Source: Diplonema japonicum (taxonomy: Eukaryota; Euglenozoa; Diplonemea; Diplonemida; Diplonemidae). From it: a DNA stretch of 64,000 nt. A model generated the notes under the pieces. The model was not told the origin of the DNA. It saw only the letters and a list, made by a program, of their open reading frames with translations, and did not search any database. Positions 1-10,052 of the stretch are shown one piece after another. The position numbers and the translations under genes are program-made. The stretch lies in the NCBI GenBank assembly GCA_964019335.1, contig OZ025651.1:744001-808000 (forward strand), given 5' to 3'. The first letter of the stretch is position 1. The number at the start of each line of letters is the position of its first letter.

Positions 1-498
1 TAGGGTACACCTTTGTACTTTGTACCTGGGTCTGTATCACCATGCTCGTTGTGTTCCATGAGCAGCTGTTCCCATTCTTCGGTTCTTCCTCGTCATCGTC
101 GACCCCCGCCGACGATGGGGATGACAGCGTTCCGCATCACACGCGGATTCTGTTCTCCGCGTCATTCGTGATAAACTGTTTGTTCTCGCTGATGCTGTCC
201 TGCTTCTCTTACTTCCACTTCAAAATGGCCTACAAAAACGAAACCACCATCGAAGGCGACACGCTTCCCCAGTTCCACCTGACTCCGAGGGAAAATTGGT
301 GCCAGGTATTTTCTTTTGGAAAAAAAAAAAAAAAAAAAAAAAAAAAAGGTTTTTGGGAAAAACCCTTGGTATTGGTTCCTCCCCGTGTGGGGAGACGGGC
401 CTGATGGGGACGGGATACGTTGGACGCTGGCAGGTGGGAAAATAGATGGTCTCCCCAACAGCAGGCAGGACGAGTCAAGGGGCACGGAGCTGCTATGA
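1..498 (+). CDS. DHHC-type palmitoyltransferase, C-terminal part (5' end outside window)
   Basis: Protein S-acyltransferases of the DHHC family attach palmitate to cysteines of membrane proteins. The frame is open from the left edge (first full codon at base 3). It encodes a hydrophobic segment (FSASFVINCLFSLMLSCFSY) followed by ETTIE, which fits the TTxE motif after the last membrane helices of this family. The DHHC cysteine box itself lies upstream of the window. An intron at 306-348 (43 nt, GT, an A run of about 28, AG) joins ...NWCQ to VFGKNPWYWFLP, matching the family's C-terminal NxxxVFG...W pattern in phase 0. Exons are <1-305 and 349-498. Reading through the intron would give a polylysine tail instead. 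Family assignment is moderately secure because only the tail is visible. Confidence 0.68.
306..348 (+). other. 43-nt poly-A cis-intron of the DHHC gene
   Basis: It begins GTATTTTC, continues as an almost pure A run and ends AAG. Removing it restores a conserved protein context on both sides. There is no pyrimidine tract before the 3' AG. Confidence 0.65.
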
Positions 499-802
499 AG
501 AATGACTTTTTTTCTCTTTTTTTTTTCTTCCTTTTGTTTCCGCCGCAAAAACCACTGATTTATCGGAGACCGTCACACACCCCCACTCCGGGGAAGGGGG
601 GGGGATAATAGAGAGGGGGGGGGGGGGGGGGGGGGGAAAGCCCCCTTTTTTTGTGCAATAAAAAAAAGTTTCGGGCTTCGTTACAATGCTCTTCTTTCTG
701 GTTGGCGCCCCTCAAAAATTTTTTAGAGAAATGCATATCCGTTCTGTAATTCTCCCTCAAAGGTACCATATCTACACGGGAGAAAGAAAGAAAAAGGGGG
801 AA
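499..802. other. Intergenic, homopolymer-rich; no gene seen
   Basis: Contains T-rich stretches, a long G run at about 617-636 and A runs. A methionine codon at 686 is in frame with the next gene but would add a low-complexity leader. No RNA gene or repeat was recognised. Confidence 0.6.
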
Positions 803-1267
803 ATGTCGTCGCAAGCAGTGTTTCAAGCAGCAGGGAGAAAATATGCACCAGTACCGCCAGCACATGAGTTTTTGAAAACCGAGGCGAGAAAAATGAAAGC
901 GGAAGGTGCGATACTCCACATGGGGAAGAAAGCTGCGGCTGGAGTGGCGGCTGGGAGTGTAGGAATGTGGGTGTTGTGCGGAAGCATTGGGGTTCTCTGC
1001 GTAGCAACCATGTATGTGTGCAAGCAGCAGTACCTCGTGGATTTGGAGAATGAGAAGAGGCTCAGAGAGATAGAGCGTCGAAGATTCAAAGAATTGGGTG
1101 ATTTTGATGATGAAAGCACGGAGCTCCTCGAGAGCGCCATCGCTGAAGGGCAACGAATCGTCGACTCCACAGGTAGCCCGGTGTGCGGGGCGTACCCTCC
1201 CCCGACTACCGCATCGTGGAAAATGTCCCTTTCCGACAAGCCCTCCGGCCTTGTGCCTCTCCATTAG
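803..1267 (+). CDS. Small single-pass membrane protein, unknown function
   Basis: A 154-residue protein starting MSSQAVFQAAGRKYAPV. I chose the ATG at 803 because it follows an A/G-rich leader typical of this region; the in-frame ATGs at 686 and 731 would prepend atypical sequence. Residues of about 45-70 form one hydrophobic segment (AAGSVGMWVLCGSIGVLCVA). A basic, probably helical stretch (ENEKRLREIERRRFKEL) and an acidic tail follow. Size and layout would fit a small mitochondrial inner-membrane or assembly protein, but I recognise no family motif and claim no function. A GT at the end of the acidic region could be a splice donor, so the last 30 residues are less certain. Confidence 0.55.
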   Translation: MSSQAVFQAAGRKYAPVPPAHEFLKTEARKMKAEGAILHMGKKAAAGVAAGSVGMWVLCGSIGVLCVATMYVCKQQYLVDLENEKRLREIERRRFKELGDFDDESTELLESAIAEGQRIVDSTGSPVCGAYPPPTTASWKMSLSDKPSGLVPLH

Positions 1268-1435
1268 ACGCTACACGAAAAAAGAAAAGAAAAAAAAAAA
1301 AAAGAACCTTGCCCGGACGCGAAAAAAGACTAGGGGGGGGAAAAAAAAACTTTATTACCCTCTCCCTATTATTATTTTTTTCTTTTTTGTGCATGGTGGA
1401 TCATCTCCAGGCAAAAAAAAAAAAAGAAATTAACC

Positions 1436-2452
1436 ATGCCACCGAAAATCGAGTGCGACATCGTCATCGGTCCGGGTGTCAAGATGAACAACCTCAAGAT
1501 GGTTCAAGGCGATGATGCAATGATAGAGAGGCTCAGCAAACTGGAGGGGAAGGAGGTTTACATCAAAGGCGACCCATCAGAACCCGGAATGGTTATGTGC
1601 ACGGAAGACAGCACATATGAGATCACTACACTGGAAACAACGAACTCCTGCATGCTGTGCAAGAGGCAGGACGGCGAGGATAAGATTATCCTGGGCATGG
1701 CAGACCACACCGCAGTTGTAAAAAGAATCCCCGGATGCATCGCAAGCGACCTAAAAAAACTTCTGGAAAAAGGTCGATACAACACACAACAAATCGTATC
1801 AAGGCTCAAAGCGTCAGAAGCAGAGATAAAATCAGCATTACACAACTCCCCCGCGGTGTTTCATGAAGACGCTTGGGTACTGTGTGACAAAAGTGATACT
1901 GAACACGCTCTGGAAACCCTCCTCCGCATTGGAGATGCCGTAATGGACCTCGACAGATTCACACAAGAAGAATCTATCGAAAAATTAAAGGAATATCACG
2001 AGGAAATCGTTCTGTTGTCCGTTGTAAAATCTTTTTGCACGGAGGCAGATGACAAACCGTTTTTTAAAGTTTCTGCGGAAAAGGTTGCGAGATGCTATGC
2101 GGGGCATTTGTTCGCAGCAACACCAACCTGGCCCTTGGAAACGTTTATGTCGGAATGGGTATCTTGTTGCCCCGCGTTCGTTGTCCCCACCGAGACCATG
2201 CTCAAGGGTTTTGCGCTTATCAAGCCCGCGAAGCCCGAGAGAACAATTACGTATTTTCCGTCTGTCGATCTGCCGGGGACCCCCGAGGAACGCTTCGCCA
2301 AGCTTTTCGACGCGATGCCCCAATGGGAACCCGAACTCTTGAAGTACTACATCCAGCCCTTGGTAGGCCCGGGAACCGCGGAGGCCCAACTCATATCCAG
2401 ATACACAAGAGAGTTCACAATCGGCGGGAAACAAATGTACGTCCCGTTCTAG
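1436..2452 (+). CDS. DSCC1: Sister chromatid cohesion protein DCC1
   Basis: DCC1 is a subunit of the alternative clamp loader Ctf18-Dcc1-Ctf8-RFC, which acts at replication forks and in sister-chromatid cohesion. The 338-residue intronless protein has the family's N-terminal signature: LEGKEVYIKGDPSEPGMVMC, then TEDSTYEITTLETTNSCMLC, where family members have a 'vLCT...TY.ir..etSNtllL' pattern. Winged-helix-like C-terminal sequence follows (ESIEKLKEYHEEIVLLSVVK onward). The length fits the family (roughly 350-400). The start follows a likely trans-splice acceptor: a T-rich tract, CTCCAG ending at 1410, then an A-rich leader. Recognition is by pattern, not by search. Confidence 0.78.
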   Translation: MPPKIECDIVIGPGVKMNNLKMVQGDDAMIERLSKLEGKEVYIKGDPSEPGMVMCTEDSTYEITTLETTNSCMLCKRQDGEDKIILGMADHTAVVKRIPGCIASDLKKLLEKGRYNTQQIVSRLKASEAEIKSALHNSPAVFHEDAWVLCDKSDTEHALETLLRIGDAVMDLDRFTQEESIEKLKEYHEEIVLLSVVKSFCTEADDKPFFKVSAEKVARCYAGHLFAATPTWPLETFMSEWVSCCPAFVVPTETMLKGFALIKPAKPERTITYFPSVDLPGTPEERFAKLFDAMPQWEPELLKYYIQPLVGPGTAEAQLISRYTREFTIGGKQMYVPF

Positions 2453-2537
2453 AATTTCCCCCCCCCCCCCCCCCTTGTAGAACTTAAAAAAAACTTTTTT
2501 GAATCGCAGAGCTGGGGGCTTAAAAAAAAAAAAAGAA

Positions 2538-2789
2538 ATGTCCGGCAAGAAGCGTGAGGCGAAGACGATCCAGGTGTTCTTCCGACTGAGGCCGCCAAAC
2601 GGAGGGGAGAAGGAGCGCAAGGAGAACTGCAATGTCGTGAAGCTCGAGAAGGACCAGCAGACTGTGATCCTTGGGGAGAACACAAACCCTTACAACTTCA
2701 CAAAGACATTCGGGGGAGACAGTAAGCAGACAGATGTCTTCGACAACGTGGCCCGTAAGGCCGTGGAGGACGCCTTCGATGGGTGTGTA

Positions 2790-2833
<44 letters not shown>

Positions 2834-4684
2834 AGATTCCACGGTCTGATGTTTGTGTACGGACAGACAGGCACAGGGAAGACCTTCACAATGTCGAACC
2901 AAACAAAGGGACAAGAAGGAATGCTTCAGCGATGCGTGGACCTTGTCTTCAACAAAATCAAGGACGACAAGAGCGGGGATTACGAGGTGAGCTGCACCTT
3001 CATCCAGATCTACCAGGAGGTGATTGAAGATCTCCTCAGGGACAAGCACGACCCTGTGGACAAGAAGGGCATCATGATCCGTGACGATCCCAACATCGAA
3101 GGAGGTGTCTACCTCTCCCCTGTTAAACAACTGAACTGCTACAACTCCGGATCAACTGCTCAAGAGGGCATCACCAACTCACTGAAGATGTTCCACAAGG
3201 GTGACAGCAACCGATCTGTAGGGTCGACAGCCATGAACGCTGTCTCCTCCAGGTCGCACACTGTCTTCACACTGTACATCACAAGGCGGAACAAGATGAC
3301 GGAAGAGGACTACGACGATGACACTGCGAACAAGGAGGAGTTCAACGGCCGACTCATTCTTGTCGATCTTGCTGGGTGCGAACGACAGAAGAAGACAGGG
3401 GCTGGTATGGTGCAACGAACAAAGGAAAATAAAAAAACCCCCAGGTGGTGAACGTCTCACTGAAGCCAATGCCATCAACGGTTCACTGCTTGTCCTTGGG
3501 AAGTGTATCAAGGCCTTGACCGACCCGAGGCAGTTCGTTCCTTACCGGTATGAAAGGGGAGAGAAACAAAGCACACACCACCATCACAGTGAGTCGAAGT
3601 TGACACGTATCCTGCAGTACTCCCTTGCGGGGCACGGCAAGACCACTATTGTCATCACCGCCGGGCCTAGGTATAGAAAAGGAAAGCAGAATAAGTAAAA
3701 AAAATAAACAGTGAGCGCAACGCGGACGAGACAAGGTCGGCGATTGAGTTCGGGCAGAGGGCCATGACGATCAAGCAGCAGGCGAAGAAGCACGTGGAAA
3801 TTGACTACAAAGCACTGTGCAAGAAGCTGCAGGCGCAGCTGGACTCCAGGGGGGACGTCCTCAACGAGCAGTTGAAGGAGGAGATCAAGGTGGACTTCGA
3901 GGAGCAGCTCAACCAGAAGGACGAGAGGATCAAATTCCTCGAGGCAGAACTCTCCTTGTACAAGACAGGCGGCGGGTCACCAGTACCAGGCGGCCAGGAC
4001 TCCGATGAGGACGGAGAACCCGCAGCAAGAGGTGGCGGGTACAGCAGCAGCAAGCCTGCTGCCGGTGGTGGTGCTGCACCCTCTGGTGCTGGAGGATTGA
4101 CAGTCCCATCTGGTGGGCTTGCCTCGAAGATGAGCTTCACAGGAATGTCGAGCGCAGGGAAGGAGAAGTACCGGCAGCAGATGAAGGGTCTTGAGGAGAA
4201 GCTTGACGCGAAGGGCCATGAAATCTCCTCTTTGAAGAAGGAGAAGTTGGAGCTTGCCAGAGAGAAGAACGACCTCGATGCAAGGCTCCAGCAGAAGACT
4301 TACAACATGAACATCCTCGCGATGAAGCTCCAGGGCGACCTCCGCAGCAAGGAGGAGCAGCTCCAGAAGATGCAAACAGCACTTTTGAAGCTTCAAAAGG
4401 GAGACTACGTCTCGCCAACTGCGAAGCTTGATGCTGACGACACCGACTCCTCGCCCCGTCCTGACGGGATGCAGGACTCTGATTACATTCAGAAGCTGCA
4501 ATTCGCCATCAGGAAGATGAGGGAAAGGGAGGCGATGATGACCTCGTACCACGAGAAGGCACGTGAGGCAATCATGTACCAGGCTAACAAGGCAGAGGAC
4601 CTCAAGGAAAAACTGAACAGGGAATCGGAAAAGAGGAGGAAGGTCGAGGATAAGTACGACAAGCTGAAGGGTAGAGACAGGTAA
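2538..4684 (+). CDS. Kinesin with N-terminal motor, tandem copy 1 (five exons)
   Basis: ATP-driven microtubule motor, 656 residues after splicing. Exons: 2538-2782, 2836-3404, 3445-3547, 3590-3670, 3712-4684 (total divisible by three). Introns are 53, 40, 42 and 41 nt. The motor domain spans about residues 10-335: P-loop GQTGTGKT at 91-98, switch I SSRSH, switch II DLAGCER (usually DLAGSER), and FVPYRESKLTR, which appears only after intron 3 is removed. A coiled-coil stalk (LCKKLQAQLDSRG, EKLNRESEKRRKVEDKY) makes up the rest. A Gly/Pro/Ser linker precedes GLASKMSFTGMSS. The gene is duplicated directly downstream at 6146. Subfamily is not assigned. The last residues (GRDR) differ from copy 2 and overlap a possible donor at 4682. 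Confidence 0.9.
2783..2835 (+). other. Poly-A intron 1 of kinesin copy 1
   Basis: 53 nt: GTGTGTAAT, then about 40 consecutive A, then CAG. Splicing joins AFDG to FHGLMFVYGQTGTGKT, the normal kinesin context. Copy 2 has the same donor and acceptor around a 762-nt intron. Confidence 0.8.
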
Positions 4685-6145
4685 GAAGTGACTAACAAAC
4701 TTGAAGGGAGAAGAGAAAGAAAAGAAACACAGAGGGTCCCCTCTCATTTCCACATATCTCCCCCTCCCTCCCCTCCCCCTTCCACACTTCCACGTGCAAA
4801 ATAGACTCTTCTTACGTCTCATTGGTGTCTCTCCTTTTTTTTTTTTTCCGCTCCTTACCACGTCCCCCCCCTCCCTTCCTCTTGATGTGAGGATTTTTTT
4901 TTTCTTTCAGAAACAGGGGAGAGCAACAGAAAAGTGTAGAGGGGGAAAAAAAAGGGAGAAAGGGAAGGAGGAAAACCAAACCTATTGCCTTGTTGCCACG
5001 TTGGGGGGAGGGGGGGGTTATAAGGCTTTGTAGGCCACAAGATTATAGACAGCCTTGGTACATGCATAATTAAATGTCTAATTTATGTCCCGGTGATGTA
5101 ATATATGTGATTTTGTGGCAAAGCCTTCCCTCCTCCACCTCTAAAGTGGATTTCTTGTGCAGTGGTTTTCCTGGCTGTGCAAGCAAAAAGGAAAAAAAAA
5201 AACCCTATACACACTCTCACCCCCCCCCCCCCCCCCCCAGATTGAGCTCTACATTTCAAAAAAATGGAAGAATGCCGCCCTATTTTTTTCCCCCTCCCTT
5301 TCTTCTCTCCTTTGTTTTCCCTCCCTTTGTTTTCATTTTCTTTTCTTTTCTTTTTTCTTAATTTCTTCGATTTTTTTCTCTTCTTTGAAAACTGGCAATA
5401 AAAAAAGCGGGGAAAAAAGAAGCCTAAGAAGAAGGGAAGAAGAAAAAGAAGAAACAAAGGGGAAAGGAAAGAAGAAAAAAAATGATATCGAAGGGGAAGA
5501 GATAAAGAAGGAAGAAGTGAACAAAAAAGAAAACGATGCAAAAGGAAAAAGAGGAAAAAAACAAGTGTTTTCTTTTTCTTTTCTGTAACAACACCCGGAA
5601 AAGCGCAGAATCTTTTCAGGAAGGCGGGGGCATGAAAAAGAAATAAAAACTAAAAAAAAAAAAAAAAAAGAAAGAAAGAAAGAAAGAAAAAGAAGAAAGA
5701 AGAAAAAAAAAACATTTTATTTTTTATTTTTTTTTCTCGATCCCTTCCTTCCCAAAGAAAAAAAAAAGGAAAAAAAGGGTATCCTTTATGATCTTCTTAT
5801 ATTTTCTTTGGTGCGATTTACTCTTTTTTTATATGTTACCCCCCCCCCCCCCCCCCCCCCCCCCTGTCTTGAATGAAGAGTGAGTGGAGAAAAAAATTGA
5901 CGACAACAAAAAAATGAAAATGGTATGGTTGTTTCTGTGCTCACTCGGAGATGAATGGAAAAAAAAAAAAATAATAATACCGCCCAACCACTTTCCCATT
6001 CTGTTTACGTTTTTTTTTTCTTTTCTTTTTTTTTCTTTTTTTTTTTTTTTTCCTCTTTTGCGTTTTCCTCTTTTCCCCTTCTCCTTCTCGATTATACATC
6101 AGGTCACGACAGTGAAACAAAAAAAAGAGGAAAAAAAAAAAAGAA
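4685..6145. other. Intergenic between the two kinesins; no gene seen
   Basis: About 1.46 kb of low-complexity DNA: T/C-rich tracts, A/G-rich tracts, a C run near 5220-5238, a GAAA tract near 5670-5700 and a C run near 5840-5864. Before the second kinesin there is a pyrimidine tract followed by CATCAG (about 6098-6103), a plausible trans-splice acceptor. Confidence 0.6.
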
Positions 6146-8894
6146 ATGTCCGGCAAGAAGCGTGAGGCGAAGACGATCCAGGTGTTCTTCCGACTGAGGC
6201 CGCCAAACGGAGGGGAGAAGGAGCGCAAGGAGAACTGCAATGTCGTGAAGCTCGAGAAGGACCAGCAGACTGTGATCCTTGGGGAGAACACAAACCCTTA
6301 CAACTTCACAAAGACATTCGGGGGAGACAGTAAGCAGACAGATGTCTTCGACAACGTGGCCCGTAAGGCCGTGGAGGACGCCTTCGATGGGTGTGTAATA
6401 AAAAATAACTATTTATTTAGTGAAAATAAGATCGTATGATTTTCACGCGTGGTGGCAGTGGTTTAACGAGTGGGTATATGACTTCACGAGCGAAGCGAGT
6501 GAAGTAACATCAACGAGTTAAACATGCCACCACAAGTGAAAATCGGATCTATTTTCACTAAATCCGTTGTTTTATTTAACGTCAGTCAGATTTGAAAGGG
6601 TGGGGTTGTAATACAGGTTACAAGTTACAAGTTAAAATTTTACTGGGGGTGCTTATGGTTGATATTGATTGTCAAGGCATATCCTGTGTGGTGCGGGCTG
6701 TGCGTCCATGAGTGCTGACAGGACCTGTGAGGCTGCTGCCTGGGTTGCTGAGGTTGCCCCACTAGCAGCTGTCACCGCTGCTGGCTTGCCAAGCCCACCT
6801 CTCTCCCCTTCTGTTGAGAGAGGCGACCAGATCCTTGAGTGACGTAAAAAGTGAGATTCCCAGATTCGAACCGGGGTTTCCAAAACAAGAGGCCTGTGTG
6901 GTAACCACTGTGATTTCTTTTCCGTGTTTGCGCCCCCAACCCCTTGCTGTGCAGTGAAAATAGGGCAAGCGTGAATATAAAGTACTTTATATTCACTCAT
7001 AAAGTAATTTCATTTCTGCCCCTGTTTTCTTCCTAAAACAAGCCTGAAATCTGCAATGAAAATAAAGTGAAGCGTGAAATAATGTGAAAGATTATATTCA
7101 CTCCCACCCTTGAAAATCTGACTGGAGTTATATAAGAAAAAAAAAAAAACAGATTCCACGGTCTGATGTTTGTGTACGGACAGACAGGCACAGGGAAGAC
7201 CTTCACAATGTCGAACCAAACAAAGGGACAAGAAGGAATGCTTCAGCGATGCGTGGACCTTGTCTTCAACAAAATCAAGGACGACAAGAGCGGGGATTAC
7301 GAGGTGAATTGCACCTTCATCCAGATCTACCAGGAGGTGATTGAAGATCTCCTCAGGGACAAGCACGACCCTGTGGACAAGAAGGGCATCATGATCCGTG
7401 ACGATCCCAACATCGAAGGAGGTGTCTACCTCTCCCCTGTTAAACAACTGAACTGCTACAACTCCGGATCAACTGCTCAAGAGGGCATCACCAACTCACT
7501 GAAGATGTTCCACAAGGGTGACAGCAACCGATCTGTAGGGTCGACAGCCATGAACCCCGACTCCTCCAGGTCGCACACTGTCTTCACACTGTACATCACA
7601 AGGCGGAACAAGATGACGGAAGAGGACTACGACGATGACACTGCGAACAAGGAGGAGTTCAACGGCCGACTCATTCTTGTCGATCTTGCTGGGTGCGAAC
7701 GACAGAAGAAGACAGGGGCTGGTATGGTGCAACGAACAAAGGAAAATAAAAAAACCCCCAGGTGGTGAACGTCTCACTGAAGCCAATGCCATCAACGGTT
7801 CACTGCTTGTCCTTGGGAAGTGTATCAAGGCCTTGACCGACCCGAGGCAGTTCGTTCCTTACCGGTATGAAAGGGGAGAGAAACAAAGCACACACCACCA
7901 TCACAGTGAGTCGAAGTTGACACGTATCCTGCAGTACTCCCTTGCGGGGCACGGCAAGACCACTATTGTCATCACCGCCGGGCCCAGTGAGCGCAACATG
8001 GACGAGACAAGGTCGGCGATTGAGTTCGGGCAGAGGGCCATGACGATCAAGCAGCAGGCGAAGAAGCACGTGGAAATCGACTACAAAGCACTGTGCAAGA
8101 AGCTGCAGGCGCAGCTGGACTCAAGAGGGGACATCCTCAACGAGCAGTTGAAGGCGGAGATCAAAGCCAGCTTCGAGGAGCAGCTCAACCAGAAGGACGA
8201 GAGGATCACCTTCCTCGAGGCAGAACTCTCCTTGTACAAGACAGATGAGTCACCACCACCACCATCTAGCAAGCACGAGGAACCCTCGAAAACCACAGGT
8301 GCAGGATTGACCGCCCCATCTGGCGGGCTTGCCTCGAAGATGAGCTTCACAGGAATGTCGAGCGCAGGGAAGGAGAAGTACCGGCAGCAGATGAAGGGTC
8401 TTGAGGAGAAGCTTGATACAAAGGGCCATGAAATCTCCTCTTTGAAGAAGGAGAAGTTGGAGCTTGCCAGAGAGAAGAACGACCTCGATGCAAGGCTCCA
8501 GCAGAAGACTTACAACATGAACATCCTCGCGATGAAGCTCCAGGGCGACCTCCGCAGCAAGGAGGAGCAGCTCCAGAAGATGCAAACAGCACTTTTGAAA
8601 GTGCAAAAGGGAGACTTTATGTCAGCAACTGCGAAACTTGATATTGACGACACCGACTCCTCGCCCCGTCCTGACGGGATGCAGGACTCTGATTACATTC
8701 AGAAGCTGCAATTCGCCATCAGGAAGATGAGGGAAAGGGAGGCGATGATGACCTCGTACCACGAGAAGGCACGTGAGGCAATCATGTACCAGGCTAACAA
8801 GGCAGAGGACCTCAAGGAAAAACTGAACAGGGAATCGGAAAAGAGGAGGAAGGTCGAGGATAAGTACGACAAGCTGAAGGGTAGTAAAAAATAA
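6146..8894 (+). CDS. Kinesin with N-terminal motor, tandem copy 2 (four exons)
   Basis: Second copy of the upstream kinesin, 634 residues. Exons: 6146-6390, 7153-7721, 7762-7864, 7907-8894. Exon 1 and most motor sequence are almost base-identical to copy 1, as are the 40-nt and 42-nt introns at 7722-7761 and 7865-7906, so the duplication is recent. Three differences stand out. Intron 1 is 762 nt and carries repeat insertions. The fourth intron of copy 1 is absent, with exon sequence running straight through about 7985. The linker after ELSLYKT is DESPPPPSSKHEEPSK instead of the longer glycine-rich linker of copy 1. Other changes are small, for example MNPDSSRSH against MNAVSSRSH before switch I. 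P-loop and switch motifs are intact, so the product should be a working motor. Confidence 0.9.
6415..6563. repeat. Foldback (hairpin) element A
   Basis: Outer arms ATTTAGTGAAAAT (6415-6427) and its exact reverse complement (6551-6563). Imperfect complementarity continues inward (GGTGGCA...TTTAACGAG against its complement). The apex is at about 6481-6505 and contains TCACGAGCGAAGCGAGTGA. The same apex occurs in the foldback at 10313-10450. Confidence 0.75.
6846..6925 (-). repeat. tRNA-like (SINE-type) fragment in kinesin intron
   Basis: Read on the minus strand it has an A-box-like part (CAGTGGTTACCAC) and a good T-arm/B-box (CCCGG, TTCGAAT, CTGGG at 6859-6875). Acceptor stem ends do not pair and the anticodon arm is poor, so this is a tRNA-derived repeat rather than a working tRNA gene. 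Confidence 0.5.
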
Positions 8895-9109
8895 AATAAA
8901 AATGAGAAACAGAAGGGAAAAAGAAAAAAATAATATAAAAGCTTCGACTACCAGTATGTGGACTTAATATGAAACGGGAAAAGGAATCCGATTTTTTTTT
9001 CCCCCGCGCCGTTTGCTCCATATTTATTCCGTTCTAAAATTAGTTTCGTGTTTTTTTTTTATTTATTTTTTTTTTTTTATTTCTTTTTTTTTTTTTTTTT
9101 TTTTTGTAT
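8895..9109. other. Kinesin 3' flank; T/A-rich, no gene
   Basis: Short A/G-rich then T-rich DNA up to the terminal repeat of the piggyBac fragment. Nothing else recognised. Confidence 0.6.
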
Positions 9110-10018
9110 CCCCTAAACGCCCGGAGCCTATCTACGGTACCCCCCATTTTCGTTGTTGCTTTGAATACTCAAAAAAAGGGCAGCATGCAACCATAGGAAG
9201 GTGCAAGGAAAGGGTAAACGGTACTAAAATTTTCAATTCCAGGTGCCAGATTCAGATGAGAACACTTAACTATGTGTGTAAGAGGGGGGTTGAGGGGGTA
9301 CTTTTTATGTCCGATTTTGGGGGGTCTTGTCGTGGGGGGTTCGTGGAGTTATGGCTGGGCTAAAAAGGGCAGCATTAAGCCCTATTTGGTGCCCTGAACT
9401 CTAGGATTGAGGTCAGTCTGGAGACTTTTTGGGGCTGTGGGATGAAAAAAGCAACTTGTAAGTTTTTTTTCCAGCTGGGGTAGCATGCAAGGGTAAAAAA
9501 CACGTTTTGCATAAGGGGGTTTTGCAACAGGGGCACCACGTTTGCACCTTCGTTCCGTTCATCATGGTCCCGGAGGTGTGATTTAGGGTCAAATCGAGAC
9601 GTTTTGGGTATTTCTGAGTGAGGGAATCCTCATTGCTAGCGTGTTTGCGCTTGGGGGTCGGTGACGGTGTTGTCGGGGGGTATGTGCTATCGGTTTTTGG
9701 GGCATGGGTGAGAAGCTTGCCAACAAGTTCTTCTTTGAAGCTCGGGAAGCCATAATTTTTGCCACATTCCCTGCTCTTCTTCCAGATTATGGAGGAGTTG
9801 GCAACACAGCTTTCCAGGACCCAATAAAAAACGACCATGGTCCACTTCCGGGTTTTCATATGCCGAACTCCAGTCCCCTGGAGCTGGTCTTGCCGGTCAG
9901 GGGTCGACAGCAAACCCTTAGGAGTCGACAGTACGCATGACTAGGTCCTGTGTTGTGGACTTCTTGCTGAAAATGTTGGGGTTCGCCAGGTAACCGCTTT
10001 ATGAGTCGCATGTAGCGA
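9110..10018 (-). mobile_element. Truncated piggyBac-type element, copy 1
   Basis: Minus-strand copy of the 3' half of the element at 34804-36583. It keeps one terminal repeat (CCCCTAAACGCCCG at 9110-9123). The frame at 9413-9913 encodes the transposase C-terminus: RKWTMVVFYWVLESCVAN, then a cysteine-rich finger (TWCPCCKTPLCKTCFLPLHA). Similarity to copy 2 ends near 10018, so the N-terminal half and the other terminus are missing. It lacks a 42-nt in-frame segment present in copy 2. Not a functional element. Confidence 0.75.
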
Positions 10019-10052
10019 ACCGTTTTTTTGACCCCGATTTTATCGAAAAAAG

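Larger units (their letters stand above)
6391..7152 (+). other. Expanded intron 1 of kinesin copy 2, filled with repeats
   Basis: The ends match the 53-nt intron of copy 1 (GTGTGTAATAAAAA at the donor, an A run and CAG at the acceptor). About 700 bp is inserted in the A run: a foldback element (6415-6563), then a segment bounded by imperfect inverted repeats (6578-6604 and 7103-7129, sharing AGTCAGATTT and AAGGGTGGG). Inside that segment are a tRNA-like sequence on the minus strand and a 26-bp perfect palindrome (6971-6996). Confidence 0.75.

Noticed and set aside
686-802. N-terminal extension of the small membrane protein
   Set aside because: In-frame ATGs exist, but the sequence lacks regular coding character; the A/G leader before 803 marks the start better.
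5083-5588. Frames of 100-150 residues on both strands between the kinesins
   Set aside because: Composed of polyphenylalanine, polylysine and polyproline from homopolymers; no start context or domain.
6846-6925. Functional tRNA gene
   Set aside because: T-arm is good, but acceptor stem and anticodon arm do not pair; treated as a tRNA-derived repeat.
6653-7000. Minus-strand frames inside the kinesin intron
   Set aside because: They overlap the tRNA-like repeat and show no domain.
9413-9913. An independent minus-strand cellular gene
   Set aside because: It is the C-terminal piece of the piggyBac transposase, shared with 35738-36280.
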